The translations under genes and the position numbers were made by a program. A stretch of DNA of 64,000 nt, from NCBI GenBank assembly GCA_015501585.1, contig JADNRY010000135.1:62001-126000 (forward strand), in the 5' to 3' direction. This DNA is from Rhodocollybia butyracea (Eukaryota > Basidiomycota > Agaricomycetes > Agaricales > Omphalotaceae). The notes below the pieces were generated by a model that had not been told where the DNA came from, made no database searches, and was given only the letters and a program-made list of their open reading frames with translations. Positions 12,756 through 25,011 of the stretch are shown here, in pieces; the first letter of the stretch is position 1, and every line of letters begins with the position of its first letter.

Positions 12756-12798
12756 CTAAAATACTTAAGTTGACTTAAGTTGACTTGAGTACTTATCC

Positions 12799-13156
12799 TG
12801 TGACGGTTATGTAGATACTTACTATCTTATCTATACTGCCCTGGGCACTTAGATATGTTTACTTTACAATCACATGATAATACAATTTAACTTGATCTTT
12901 ACCTTCATCTTTCAGTCTCGGTTTCGCCTTGTTCTCCCCTCGAGTCTCTACTCTCACTGGCTGCTAGTCTCGCAGTCTGTACTCTGGAACGTGGACTCCC
13001 TTTTGCTGGGTCACGCGACCCTATCTAGGGATACAGTTCCCTTTCGGCGGGTAACCCAACCCTCGAGCCAAGGATACCGGCTCACCCTTCTCCATACTCG
13101 TTCGACTCGTCCACTACAGGCTTACAGAGGTCTCAATCCAACGCACAGGCTTCACA
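12799..13156 (+). repeat. 5' LTR of LARD-like element
   Basis: 358 bp, TGTGACGG...GGCTTCACA. It matches the right LTR with roughly fifteen differences by eye, several of them CpG transitions such as CTCGAG to CTTGAG and GTTCGACT to GTTTGACT. Confidence 0.92.
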
Positions 13157-13157
13157 A

Positions 13158-13170
13158 TGGTGGGGGTACC
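13158..13170 (+). promoter_or_regulatory. Candidate primer-binding site
   Basis: TGGTGGGGGTACC begins two bases after the left LTR. It starts with TGG, as expected for pairing with a tRNA 3' CCA end. The tRNA is not identified. Confidence 0.45.
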
Positions 13171-13239
13171 ATGGACTTCCATACCTTACAAGTTTAACGA
13201 GTTTAATTCACTGTCGTCGCGGAAGTTCCGCATTTGGAT

Positions 13240-16200
13240 GCCATAGTGCTTCTCTAGCACATGAGCTCTTCCTTCAGCTATAGTGCTTTTCTCTAGCATA
13301 CAATGTTCCCCATTCCTCACCATAGTGCTCTTCTAGCACATGGTAAATCTTATTTTGATTATTGTAGTGCTTTTCTAGCACACAACATTCTCTATTCCTT
13401 GCCATAGTGCTTTCCTAGCACATGGCTGGTTTTCTCTCGGACTCTGGATCATTTGACGTCGGCCTATTCTGTTTATTATTCTTTTTGCTGGACAAAACTA
13501 CAATCTCATTTCATTTGAGATACAATCACACACCTGGAATCCAGTTACCTCTCGCTTCCGCCGTCTGCTGCTCATTCCTGGGTGCACGGGACGTTCATTT
13601 ATCTCAGATGCAGTTTCGTTTCATTAATCTTCAACCACGCTGTCTCATGTATCTTCGATCACAATCGCTTTTGTCTTTAATCTATGATAGAAGGTTCTCG
13701 TTTTGATCGAAAATCTTGATGTTCAATGGTTCTGCTGTCATTGAGCCCCTCTTTCAGTCATTCAATGCCCTTGACATCTTTAGCTCTTATCCTTTCAGCC
13801 AACTCACATCAACCATGTATCCCATTCTATGGTTCAATTCATTTCCTTACTCCTAGCACAATGACTTGGTATACATCTGCAGCGCTTGGTGAGTGCCTAA
13901 CCTAGAATCTTCTCTGACAACGACGTCCATCACCTCCATTGGACTTTTGTCAAACGCTCACTGTTCTGGACCTGGACTCTATGATATCTGAAGGTGGGTG
14001 TCGGAACGGTTGGGATGTGTTGAGGATGAGGCCTTGGGTGATTTATGGAAGGAGTTGGGAAGTGGAGAAATCAGACCGCTGTGCTTTACTAGCACACAGT
14101 TTTCTTAATTTTTTCCATGGAATTCGGACCCTAGGACCTCATCCCAAAATTCTACACCACTAGGATTCGCAGTGTGTGCAAGAGATTGCTCACGAGTTTG
14201 AAACATGGTGCCAATGTGCTTTTCTAGCACTTGGCTATTCACCTCAACGTTGGAGCTACCAGAAACACTGTGCCAAGGTGCTCATCTAGCACTCAGTCGC
14301 TTATGTTCCATAACCCATCCAAGTTGGTATAACATGTACACTCGTCAAAATCTGATTAACATCTCTCGCTACCTCCCATGCCTTCTACTACTTTTCCCAT
14401 AACCGCCATCATTGTACAACCCCTTGTTAACACATCACATTGGACATTCCACAACAGCTTGGCATTTTACGCTTCTTTACCCCTACAATTGTCTATCTTT
14501 GCACGGCATCTATCCACCATCTCTGATGGGCCTATTCTAGAATTCCTCCAACCCGTCAGACCGTAGTTGAAATCAGAGATTGTTGATGGTTTAGAAAGTC
14601 GGAGTGAAGAGAAGAGCATTGTGGGATGACACAAGGACAGACTGCTGTGCTCTTTTAGCATGCGGTGTTCTCGGTTCGTCTTTAGGATTTGCTCACGAGG
14701 AGCTATTGGAAACACTGCGCCAAAGTGCTTGTCTAGCACTTGGTTGTTCATGTTATCTCACTTCCGGGAGGGTACGCAGGAAGACATGCTGTAGTGCTTT
14801 TCTAGCACGCAGTATTAGTTGTCTTCAGGAGTTCACAGGCGCATTGGATGGCAACGACGCGCACACGCTACCACTATCCAATGACTTTCCCCGCCTAGAG
14901 CATGAGCTACCTCCTCCAAGTCTTCCTACGTCCACATGCATCATATTCCCAACTTGCCATCCATCCTCTCAGTATCAAGATTCTTACAGCCACTTCCCAT
15001 TTACAGACCCGTATCTGATGGATTGGGAGATCGTCGGTTGAAGAAGATGGATGTATGGGACAATGGAAATTTGTGTAGACACCATCGGGACTGCGCCCTG
15101 AACTCGGATTCCACTACAGGCCTTTATTTTAATCAGATCAAACATGATCATTCCATTCCAATCCAGTGTAACTCATTCCACAATCCTCAAAGCCTCTAGG
15201 CCTTCAATGAGTTGTCCAACCCATCTCTTCCTACCACCGTCACATCCACACTCAAGCTTCCGACTACCCCGGATGTATGGATGCTGGATACTTGGACTTC
15301 CGAGCTCACTGGATCATGATGCCACAACTTCGTTGTTATATCCTTTGACACTTGATTGTTCTATATTGTAGAAATTTAATTGGAATGAATTTCATGAGAC
15401 GTAGTTTGATGGATTAAGGACTGGTATATTTTCAAGTTAACAAGAGATAGTGCTCTTCTAGGACATCTCTAAAAACTTGTTGAGTATTACTATAGGCAGT
15501 TTTCTGAGCCCACCCACCACGCCCAATGTCTGAGACCCATTTAGAACAGGAATGCGACGATTGGGGGGCAGGGAGTCCCAGCCATGCACTCGGACCTCTG
15601 GAAATCGCCGCCTCCCCGCCGAAACTTTTGCACTTTCCCAACTACCTAGTATTCTGAAATGCTGACTGAGCGCCTAACCCATGCATCTTCCTCTTCTCAA
15701 CCTCCATCCTATCCGGAGCTCTCAGCTGGCCACATGCCCCAGACCTACCTCAGAAGCTCAGAAGCTCACCTCAAATTTGGCTTTGCCACATCTCCTCACG
15801 CTCGGTGCCATTTTGGACATTCAAAACACTGCCAAGGTGCTTATCTAGCACTTGGTTGCCTGTGTCGCAGATGGTTCACGTACGCTTGCCAGAATTTGAC
15901 GAACACTTCTCGTTACCTACAGGCCTTCCGCTCCATCTGCTGAAATCAGCCACTCCCATTCACTGCTGCTACATCTCTTATGCTAGTCTCACGAGTATTG
16001 GGTTCCTTTCACATCAGAGTCCCCAAAACACAACAATGCACACGCGCTTCGTATGTCCTGCCGCATTGTATTTTCATCTCACCAACCAGCTTCTCAGTCT
16101 CTCTACATTCGTTTACCTTGCCCATAGAATTCATTTCAGAGATTAAGGATGTTGCCAGCTGGAGATGAACAATTTATGGAAGGCAAGGACCTGCAGTGCT

Positions 16201-19200
16201 TCTCTAGCACGTGGATATTCTCATTCAAGGATACTGTTGATTTGGACAGAGAGGAGAGCTCGAAAAATATTGGAAGGACTAGACACCCTGTTTCTCCAGT
16301 ATGGGGCGGTCTTTGGGTGATGTACTGCCCCACTAGCACTTCTGGGGATGTACTGGTGACCTCACAACACCGATTTTCGGAAGCAAAGATCATTTGCTGC
16401 ATGACCGGAGCCAGGTATCATCTGGTGCCAAAGACAATATCTCCTCACTTCTCACTCGCCTGCCACATTCCTTTTGCTCCCTCGTTCCTCTCATCACCAT
16501 CCTCTTGTTACCTCGACAATCCAACCGAGTCTTCCTGCACTGTGGGTACAGACCCTCTAGGTCCGACTCAGTACATTAACTCACCACTGGCCAACCTCCT
16601 TCCTTTGCTGCCTTATCCCTTGTTGGCCATTCCTTCTGATGGCATCACATTGAATCCATCTCCTGCACTGTCCTCCTTCCAACTGTACTACTAGCCATTA
16701 CTGTTCTCATGTCTACGGTTTGACTCTTGAAGTCTTCTCGTCACCGTTGCTTTCATCCCATTGTGATTTGGCACAACTTGTTCCACAGTCTTCACACCTC
16801 TGATCCAGTATTGGAAGATCACCCAGAGGTCTCCTTGGACATGGGTTTTCAAGTCATTGCCCAACCCTTTCTTTCCACTGACTTCCGTCTGCTCACTTCC
16901 CAACATGTCAAATGGGTTAGGATGTTGTTAGGCGAGGACAAGTGACCTGCTGGACTACAGGAAGTTCGAAGATAAGCCACAGTGCTTCTCTAGCACGCGG
17001 TACCTTCAATCTGTCTCTCCATCTCGTCCCAAAGCTCTGCGCTGTATTTCTGTTCTGATTCTTTGATTTCCGAAGTTCAAAAGACCACAACACTTTATGT
17101 TGGAGTTATTGTTGACTAGATAGGACCAATGGAATTGGTTTAACTGAGAATTTGGCTGTCTGGATTGACACTTGAGTAATATTGATAGTGCTTTTCTAGC
17201 ACATCTTTAAAATCTTCTGTCGGTTCTCTGATTGGTCAGGTTTTGTACAATTTTTCTTTTGTTGGATCCCGCCCACCACACCCAATATTGGAGACTGTTT
17301 AGAACAGGAAGGTGCCGATTGGTGGGCAGAGAGTCCCAGTCATGCACCTAGACTCATTAGAATTGATGCCTTCCTGCTCACCACGCTATTTGCCACTACA
17401 TGTTTGTATGGATTGCTTCACCAACTCAGTGCTTAAAACCTATATCCCTTCCCTTGACATCCGCTTACTACAGGGTTCTTCTGTTCACATACCATATCCG
17501 CAAGAGACTAGGTTGTAGGACAACACAAGAAGAGACCACAGTGCTTTTCTAGCACATGGTACTTTTAGCTTGCAGGTTTCTTACGAGACTAGGGATGACT
17601 GTTGGGAACACTTGGATTACTTCCAGACACCTCGCAAGAAAAGACTGCAGTGCTCCTCTAGCACGCAATATTCTCATCTTGCCAGGTTCTGGACTAGGGG
17701 AGCAGTTTTGGATGTTCAGTAGGAGTTGCAGGATGACGGTATTATGTCTGTACTGGTTCAACTGTTGTAATGAACAACTGTCTTATCAGCATGTTTTTTA
17801 GTTGTGCGAGTTTTTACTAAGAGTTGTCAAGGATTCCTCCGTGAATTGTATTGACCAAGCTTTTTAGAGAAGGGGGACCTTCTTTCCACAAAGTATGTAC
17901 TAAGTGTAGGGTTGTTTCTAGATTTATTCTTAAAACAAAGAAGGGCCAAGTACCAATTCCAACAATGGGACCAAGTGTCCAAACAATAGGCCAAGTGGCT
18001 TTCAACAATGGGACCAAATGTCCAAACAATGGGACCAAGCGTCCAAACAATAGGCCAAGCGCCTTTCAACAATGGGACCAAATGTCCAAACAATAAGTCA
18101 ACAATATGACTTGTCACAATTCACACTCTCACAATAGAGAAGTGGGCCAATGGGGTTTCTAGATTTAGAACCACTGATGTACTGAGCAGAGAGAACTGTA
18201 AACTAGATTCAGCTTGCTGTGTAATAGTTACACAGTGTCACTAAGAATAGAGTGTTCTTCAGGGCAAACACAACGAGGTTACTAAGTCTGTGAGGATCAA
18301 CTGGGAGTCAAAACCTGGGGATGCACTTCAAGTGGTGATCCCTTTTATACACTTTCGGGGTATTACCATAAATGGATACATGTGTACAGTAAGCAGGAGA
18401 AACTGAGATGAGTAATGAAAGTAGCCTTAGTAAGTGGGTATAGGGTATATGAGTAATCATGTTTGTTGATTTAAATCACTTGAAATGTATCAGTCATCAT
18501 TTCAAGTATGATCAGTAAGCCTTTCAGATGTTGTATGATTCAGCAGCCTTTATGCTGACTGAAATCATATATATAAGCCAATCATTTATGTCCATGAACA
18601 TTATCTAGCAAATAGCCAAGTATGTCTCTGTTGAACTAACACCTCCACTTGTGAACTTGTGTGTGAATGCAGTTCCCTTGAGTATGCATCAAGTAAGTCT
18701 AGCCTCATATTGAGTGATCACTAGTATTTCCTAGTTTTATGTCCACTCGCATAGGACTTGGGTTTGAGTACAGAATGTGGCAAATGCTTATACCATCCAA
18801 AATGCAACTCAGTGGGTACAATAGACTTCCTATCAGCTTTGGCTAACAGTGCGGGACTCACTATAGCCCTTAGTATCCAATGTACAATGCAGATAAGCCT
18901 AACATAGCAATATCTAGATTATACAGGCCTTGCCAGAAAACCGGCATATTAACGGGAAGTCCGAAGACACATGATGCCCCTGAGTAGTCTGTTGAAGTCG
19001 GAACCCCCTTTCTCATTTTGCTTCACTTCTATTTCCATAATCTTTTCCTACCTCCTCTCCCTTTACCTTGAATCTGATGCTTTGATTTACAGGAAATTGG
19101 ACTGAGCAACATCATGTTAGCATTAGCTTACCTGTTCCCAGAACTGTGCGTCGCTGTGTGCCAAAGTGCTTTGCTAGCACTTGGCTACTAACCTCAGCAC

Positions 19201-19965
19201 TCAAGTCATTGATTCCCGAACTGCTCTGCTACACCACGGACCCAACTCAACATCTACTTCCACAGCTTCTCGATTCCTTCGTTGACCTGCCGTTCTCTTT
19301 GGCACACATCCAGGATTCTTAGGTCAATTCAGAGATTCGGGTTTAGGAATGTTTTGGATGTGGTTGGTAGAGTTAGGATTCTATTCTAGCTCGTTATCCT
19401 GCTTCTCGGTATCAGGATTCTTATGGCCACTCCTCATTTATGAATTTATATCTGATGTATAGGGACATTAACTATTGGGTAAGGTGAGGGGTCTGCGGGA
19501 CTTTAGGAATTCAGAAAACATGCCGCAGTGCTTTTTTAGCATGCGGCATCTGTCATCTATAGGTTGTCTTTGGGAGCTCATATTGGAAAGGAGCTGTTTC
19601 ATGCCCCAGACCTTATGCTATTTTGTATTCCACCTTTTGAGTTTCTTCCGCATCTTGTTGAATCCATGTCCTTCCATCGTTGGAGTCCCTCAATCATCCT
19701 CTGATAGACTCTTGTGGGCTGAACTCGACTACATCCTTTCTGTCAATTCCGCTAAACCTCACCAAAAAGGCCAAAGCTAGTAAAGCACCAACGACAACAC
19801 CTTACTCTGGCAATGGAAATCTGATTTCGACTCATACAGATAATGCCAAGTCAAAACTGTGGGACCGAACCTTCAGTCATCCTCTCTCTAGTCTCACCAT
19901 GTGGCCTCTCGGAAAATCAACAATGGATGTTTTGGCATGGTTGTGGTGCTCATCTAGCACATTTT
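13240..19965 (+). repeat. Dispersed family of 21 covarying hairpins (core GTGCT-N5-AGCAC)
   Basis: The core GTGCT, usually a 5-nt loop, then AGCAC (sometimes AGCAT) starts near 13246, 13283, 13325, 13367, 13407, 14081, 14216, 14278, 14647, 14725, 14794, 15450, 15837, 16196, 16982, 17188, 17541, 17650, 19166, 19528 and 19946. The loop usually ends in CT, giving CTAGCAC. Outer arms differ between copies yet still pair: ACCAT/ATGGT (13325), GCCAT/ATGGC (13407), GCCAA/TTGGC (14216, 19166), ATGCCGC/GCGGCAT (19528), TTGT/ACAA (13367). All copies lie inside the LARD-like element. Copy 15450 is degenerate. Confidence 0.9.
17942..18102 (+). repeat. Minisatellite of alternating small hairpins
   Basis: Repeats of CAACAATGGGACCAAATGTC-type and AGGCCAAGTGGCTTT-type words. 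GGAC-CAAAT-GTCC, GCC-AAGT-GGC and GGC-CAAGC-GCC are each self-complementary, so the arms change together between units. Confidence 0.65.
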
Positions 19966-20807
19966 CTTTCTGTAACACGTCGAATTTGAGGCTATATTTA
20001 TAGATGTCCCCGGATTAAGTTGCCTCTCTTTCAAGTCCTGGAACTTTCACCTCTACCCAACTGCTCGAGGTTCCTGACACAGACAAGAACTAAAAGCTGA
20101 ACACAACAATAGGTACCCCCATGGCCTCTCCAGTTACGAGCCGCCATGAACTTGCCATTTATGCAAAGTCTAGTTCACATATCAGACATGAGGTTAATGT
20201 CGGGGCATTGACTCATTGACTCATCGCAACATGATTGAGACTTTTGACAAAGGCTTGTCTGGATTTGAATTAGTACCTCAAGCTTCTATATGAGCCTTGG
20301 CTTGCTTTTTCATCTATTGTTCTTCCACCACCTCTTCTGTATTCTACTACATATGCTCAAGTCTTCTAGGTTGACAGGTTAGGATAATTTTTTCCTGAGA
20401 AGTCTTCTGGGTTGCACACCTTTTCCATTATGAAGAACTCCCCAGCAAAAAAGTGGTGGGCTGTATAGGGGTATACTACAAGGGAGTCCAGAGCTTGACC
20501 ACATGAATGGACTAGAAGGGTTGATCATCCCTCACCTCCAGATACTCTGAGGTCTACTAGTCATCAATCAGGTGGGCCCCTCTGCAGATCCCCTAATCCA
20601 TTATAGCTCTTGAGCTCTTCAGTGCATATGCACTGTGTAAGAGTATATAGCTCTTATGCTCCCATGTGCATGTGCACTGATTGCAGCTTCACTCCAGTGA
20701 GAGGGAGCTGCAAGTACATTTCAGAAATTTCCCTCCCCACCCACCCATTATGATGTCTTCATTACAGGATTTCTTTCTAGCTCTACATGTAGGCTACTAT
20801 CTGAGCA

Positions 20808-20827
20808 CCAAGGACAGTGGAGGGCAC
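20808..20827 (+). promoter_or_regulatory. Candidate polypurine tract
   Basis: The run AAGGACAGTGGAGGG lies just upstream of the right LTR, where plus-strand synthesis would be primed in an LTR element. Confidence 0.4.
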
Positions 20828-21184
20828 TGTGACGGTTATGTAGATACTTACTATCTTATCTATACTGCCCTGGGCACTTAGATATGTTTACTTTATGATC
20901 ACATGATAATACGATTTAACTTGATCTTTACCTTCATCTTTCAGTCTCGGTTTCTCCTCCTTCTCCCCTCGAGTCTCTACTCTCACTGGCTGCTAGTCTG
21001 CAGTCTGTACTCTGGAATGTGGACTCCCTTTTGCCGGGTCACGCGACCCTATCTAGGGATACAGTTCCCTTTCGGCGAGTAACCTGACCCTTGAGCCAAG
21101 GATACCGGCTCACCCTTCTCCATACTCGTTTGACTCGTCCACTACAGGCTTACAGAGGTCTCAATCCAACGCACAGGCTTCACA
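20828..21184 (+). repeat. 3' LTR of LARD-like element
   Basis: 357 bp, TGTGACGG...GCTTCACA, direct copy of 12799-13156, followed by the TATCC duplication. Confidence 0.92.
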
Positions 21185-21189
21185 TATCC

Positions 21190-21400
21190 CAACTTCAGGT
21201 TGGCTTGAGTAATCTGAGCTGACTTAAGTATAAGGCCAATTCAAGCACCAACTTCAGGTTGACTTGAGTTAACCTGAGTTAACTTAAGCACATATGCAGA
21301 CTTCAGGTTGACTTAAGTTAAATTGAGTTGGCTTGAGTATAAGGCCTACTCAAGCCCCAACTTTGAGTTGACTCAAGTTAGCCTGAGTTGACCTGACTCC
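21190..21400. repeat. TTGACTT/AACTTCAGG sub-terminal-type repeats
   Basis: Four to five imperfect units of CCAACTTCAGGTTGACTTGA with TTAAGT and TTGAGT variants. The same words occur at both ends of the host element and again at about 57040-57180, suggesting transposase-binding or structural repeats of that family. Confidence 0.6.
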
Positions 21401-21624
21401 CAGTTTAAACTTTTTAATTTGTCTATTAAAATTTCACTAAATCTATATTTCTTAATAGTTTCAATGTTATTCAACTTACAGAAGTTATAATAGGACCCTA
21501 TTAGGCAGTCAAGATTTTCAGTTTTATTGCCTATGTTTATTTGGCCAAAAGGAGCACTCTGCCAGCCGGGCAGTGCTAGCGATGTGCAACCCTCGCTGCT
21601 GGCAGCACAGCCAGGCTGAGCGTT

Positions 21625-21955
21625 AACTTTAGAATTGACTAACATATGGGTAATGTACAAAAAACTCACTTTTGGCCTAGGGATGAGGGGGAGGAGGTGG
21701 AACACTAGGAAAAACTGCATTGGAGTCATATGCAAGTCCTTAGAGGGTCCATACCAGACTTATTCGTGCCCTTAAAGAACAAAATTGAACTAGAATTGAC
21801 TAACATATGGGTAATTTACAAAAAACTCGATTTTGGCCTAGGGATGAGGGGGAGCAGGTGGAACATTAAGAGAAATTGCATATGAGTTATGTATGAGCCA
21901 TTAGAGGGTGTCTATACAATTTTTTTACCCTCTGGATTAACAAAATTTAACCAGA
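21625..21955 (+). repeat. Tandem duplication, about 161 bp x 2
   Basis: TAGAATTGACTAACATATGG begins both units (about 21631 and 21792), followed by CTAGGGATGAGGGGGAG in each. A third partial unit starts near 21953. No coding content seen. Confidence 0.75.
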
Positions 21956-22968
21956 ATTGGCAAAGATATGAACAATTTGTTAAAGCCCCTTTGCTGCTCA
22001 CTGGGCGCTTAAAAAGATTGGTCACTGCTCATCATTTTGCATAACTTTGCAAACACCTGGGATCCAACTTCTTTTTTTGGACTCTGGCCAATGTTTTTAG
22101 TACTGCAGTTTGTTGCTACTTCTATGACCTTTCCCTCTTCTCTAATGCTTTCCTAAGCACTTTGGTTAAATTTGAGGCCAGTATATGGTGCTATTTGTGC
22201 TCACTGTTGATCACAACCATCTGAAGAAAGAAGTTGACTCTCACGCCCAAATATCAAGTCACATGCCCTTATGACTTAACCACATGTCATGTTGGACTTA
22301 ATATGTGTCAGTTCCCAGGCAATCCTCCTGCTCTCGCTCTTCCATCATCTCTGTCAGCCCTTCATTGTTTCTCCCTTTGCATTATTTCATGCTATCTTAC
22401 AGTAAGTTCTTGTGATGTCTATCCTGTTTGCGCACTGATACTGCACTGGTTTAGTGGTTTCCTGTTGTAAAATGTGGTATGTTTCTGACGCTGTTTGTGC
22501 TTGGTTCCTATGTTCATCTGCACTTTTTCTCTTAGGTGTTTTTTTTTTGTGTTTCGTTGCATAAGGTGAGACTTTTTCACTTCCGTTGGTCACCTATCTG
22601 ATGATTTCTTTCACATCTGTCCTTTCCCTTTGCCTGTCACTCTCATTTGTCCCTGCTCATTGGATTACACCACTTGATGCCTCCATCTCTCTGTCTCACC
22701 TTTCTCGCTTCACACATTCTATCCCTACTTGCTTGCATGCTTCTACCATTTATGTACTGCTCAGTCCATAATCTTTTGTAGAGTCCTCTTTGACTACTGT
22801 AGCACTGTCCTTAAATAGAAATGAATCAAATACACATTTTTTAGACATCTCTTTTGTTTGATATATTCATAAGCCATGAAAGCTGAGAAAGCAATACTAG
22901 GACTGCCCTATTCTCGTTTGGAGTGACTCAAGCTAACTTAAGTGAATGTAAGCCAACTTGAGCTGCCC

Positions 22969-24777
22969 TGGTTACCGCTATTTGGGTATTTACATGTAGG
23001 TATGCGAAAGGTGCTATAAAACAACCTAACAAAAACACTACCGCACCTAACCAGACTATTGATATGTAAGGGAGCGAGGGCGGGTTGTCAGAGATTCCCC
23101 AAGGGAAAGTCTTGTAATATCGGATGTACGCGCGTGACTGCTCCAGGCTCAAGACTGTAACGCTAACGTGGGTAACTAAGCTTAGACAACTCTTAGAACT
23201 AAGTCGAGAGAAGCCTAGTTGGGGTGTACGAGTGTACGAGGGAACCAGATGTGTTTGTCCAAATCAATTAACCAAAACCAAAACCAATACAACGAAACTA
23301 AGATTCTCCTAGGCAAACTCTGGCTCTAGCTAGAATAGTAATCTCGAGGTTTGTCAACAACCCTAGGCAAACTCTGACACTAGCTGCTGTGATGCCGTAA
23401 AGTCCTCGGCCAAACTCTGGGCCAAGCTATGATATTGTGAGTGAACTTAATCACTAGGAACCCGTACCACAATCTTAGTGGCTCGTCTAACTTCATGAAG
23501 AAGTCAACTAAGGAACCCTCACTCTGGAGCCAAATAATCCCTTACTAGAAGCCGTCCCCTCTAAGGAAGCAACTAGATTTGAGTTGATCTGGAGTTTGAG
23601 AGAACTCTACACACCCAAATTCGATCAAGATATAAATGGACTTTGCGAAGCGCATGAAGTTTATTACTTTCTTAAGATAACCAAGTCAGGAGGCATCACG
23701 CTACTGATCCCGTTGGGATGTTCTACGGAGCACTGGTCTTAGCAGTCAAGTTGAGGGCAAGAAACTTGTCTTATTGAATAAATATGTCTGGCTTATATAC
23801 TGAGTAGAGAGAGTTTAATACAAAAAATGGATGAAACAGATACAGAGAGAGACGGAAAGAGAGTGGAACAGAGGAATCTGGCTCGGAAAGGAAACTCCAG
23901 CCTATATATGGTACACACAATAAAGAAATAGTCCATTCTTGGGTATATATCAGAGGTAAAATATGATTTCATGAGGATTAACATAGTTTTTAGAGTGTTT
24001 TGATCCGAGCGAGGTTTCTCCAATTACTCCACAATTCTCTGGGTCAGGAGTACCTTTACACTTCATGATCACTCGCTGCCTGGTTTCCCTTGGGTGAGTT
24101 TCATTTTATTCCTTGGATAGTTCTGTCCATCCTGAGTGTGATTAACATTCTCTCGAGAAGGCCTGTTGTCTAGCTTTCCAACAACACCACTTATGATAGT
24201 CTCGAGCAACTGCGCTGAGTATGTACAAGTGATTCCCGATAGTCGGCTTTAATGGATAAGACCTTACATGTATGATTTCTAAGATCAAATGCTTCAATTT
24301 GCCAAGGCTATCCTGGTGCGTAGCTTTCCATAGGACCGCTAAGCATGTTTCTACCATCCTCACGGTTACAACCAGTGCCGCGAATAGACCTCTATGGTTT
24401 CCTCGGGATTGTTCTGGTCCATTGTTACAGACTGTAAAGTCCACATCTTAACATAGCTTGTTGGGGGTCTTAGTGCAAGTGATGCCTTCCCTCGAGTAAC
24501 ACGTTGGCTTAGTACTTATCCTGCTTCGAGATGTCCTGTAGTTTAGAGAGTATACACTCTTGGGTATAACTAGATTGACGATCTAGCGTTACATCTCTGG
24601 GCAGCCCAGGTATCCTCGTTAGCTTGGCTCTAGGCTATGCTTGTGGGCGTACCTTCACGGCTCGCTGAGTATTATTGTTAAGTTCTTTGCCTCGGCAACA
24701 GCTATCATGCTCAGGCTCCGTATAACTCTCTTATTGCATTGTATAACACGTACAAAATGTCAAAATGTATGGTTACA
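22969..24777 (-). mobile_element. Probable solo LTR, inverted
   Basis: On the minus strand it runs TGTAACCATAC...GCGGTAACCA. Flanks are TGCCC (22964-22968) and TGCCT (24778-24782), a 5-bp duplication with one change. Most of its length matches 26660-28856 in inverted orientation, including a TATATAAGC-type promoter word near 23797. No coding domain. Confidence 0.6.
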
Positions 24778-24998
24778 TGCCTTAGGCCAATTTTAGGCCT
24801 AATACCGCTTTGGCCAACCTGTCAAATTTGACAGCAACTCCGAGTTGTGTCAAGTCAATCTCCAGTCAATCATGGTGACTTCAGACAGAGTGATAGTGTG
24901 AACCTTTGATTGAGTCACGGGAGTACCTTACCAGCCAAGAGCCACTTAAGTTGGCTTCTACACCTTAAGTGGCCTTTAGCCGCCTTAAGTTTAGGGGT

Positions 24999-25011
24999 AC
25001 TTTTCCTGATG
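24999..25011 (-). repeat. Right terminal inverted repeat of Plavaka-like element
   Basis: ACTTTTCCTGATG, exact reverse complement of 12743-12755, followed by GA. Confidence 0.8.

Larger units (their letters stand above)
12799..21184 (+). mobile_element. Complete LTR element without coding domains (LARD-like)
   Basis: Direct terminal repeats at 12799-13156 and 20828-21184 begin TGTGA and end TCACA. The 5-bp sequence TATCC lies on both sides (12794-12798 and 21185-21189). The 7.67 kb interior shows no gag, protease, reverse transcriptase, RNase H or integrase motif in any frame; its longest ORF (181 codons, 16149-16694) resembles nothing I know. A possible primer-binding site follows the left LTR and a purine-rich tract precedes the right one. 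Plus orientation is assumed from those two sites. The structure matches large retrotransposon derivatives, mobilised by enzymes from another element. Confidence 0.88.
12743..25011. mobile_element. Non-autonomous Plavaka-like TIR element with nested insertions
   Basis: Ends are CATCAGGAAAAGT at 12743 and its reverse complement ACTTTTCCTGATG ending at 25011. GA is present directly on both sides (12741-12742 and 25012-25013). Block X copies A and C give the empty site: their sequence is continuous across the point where copy B is split. The CATCAG terminus and 2-bp duplication match the autonomous Plavaka-type element at 37300-47529. Sub-terminal sequence is rich in TTAAGTTGACTTGAG-type words (12760-12793, 21190-21400, 22920-22962, 24940-24992). 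Without the nested LTR element the host element is about 3.9 kb and has no transposase. Assignment to Plavaka rests on shared termini only. Confidence 0.75.

Noticed and set aside
16149..16694. 181-codon ORF inside the LARD-like element as a gene
   Set aside because: No known motif, composition like flanking non-coding DNA, and it contains one of the hairpins.
13240..19965. CRISPR-like array from the recurring GTGCT...AGCAC word
   Set aside because: Spacing is irregular from 40 to 1500 bp, arms vary, and the host is a eukaryote.
21373..21735. 120-codon minus-strand ORF as a gene
   Set aside because: It overlaps the 161-bp tandem duplication and has no recognisable domain or intron structure.
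22140..22170. AATGCTTTCCTAAGCACTTTGG as a hairpin-family member outside the element
   Set aside because: Resembles the core but the stem is mismatched; kept only as a possible distant relic.
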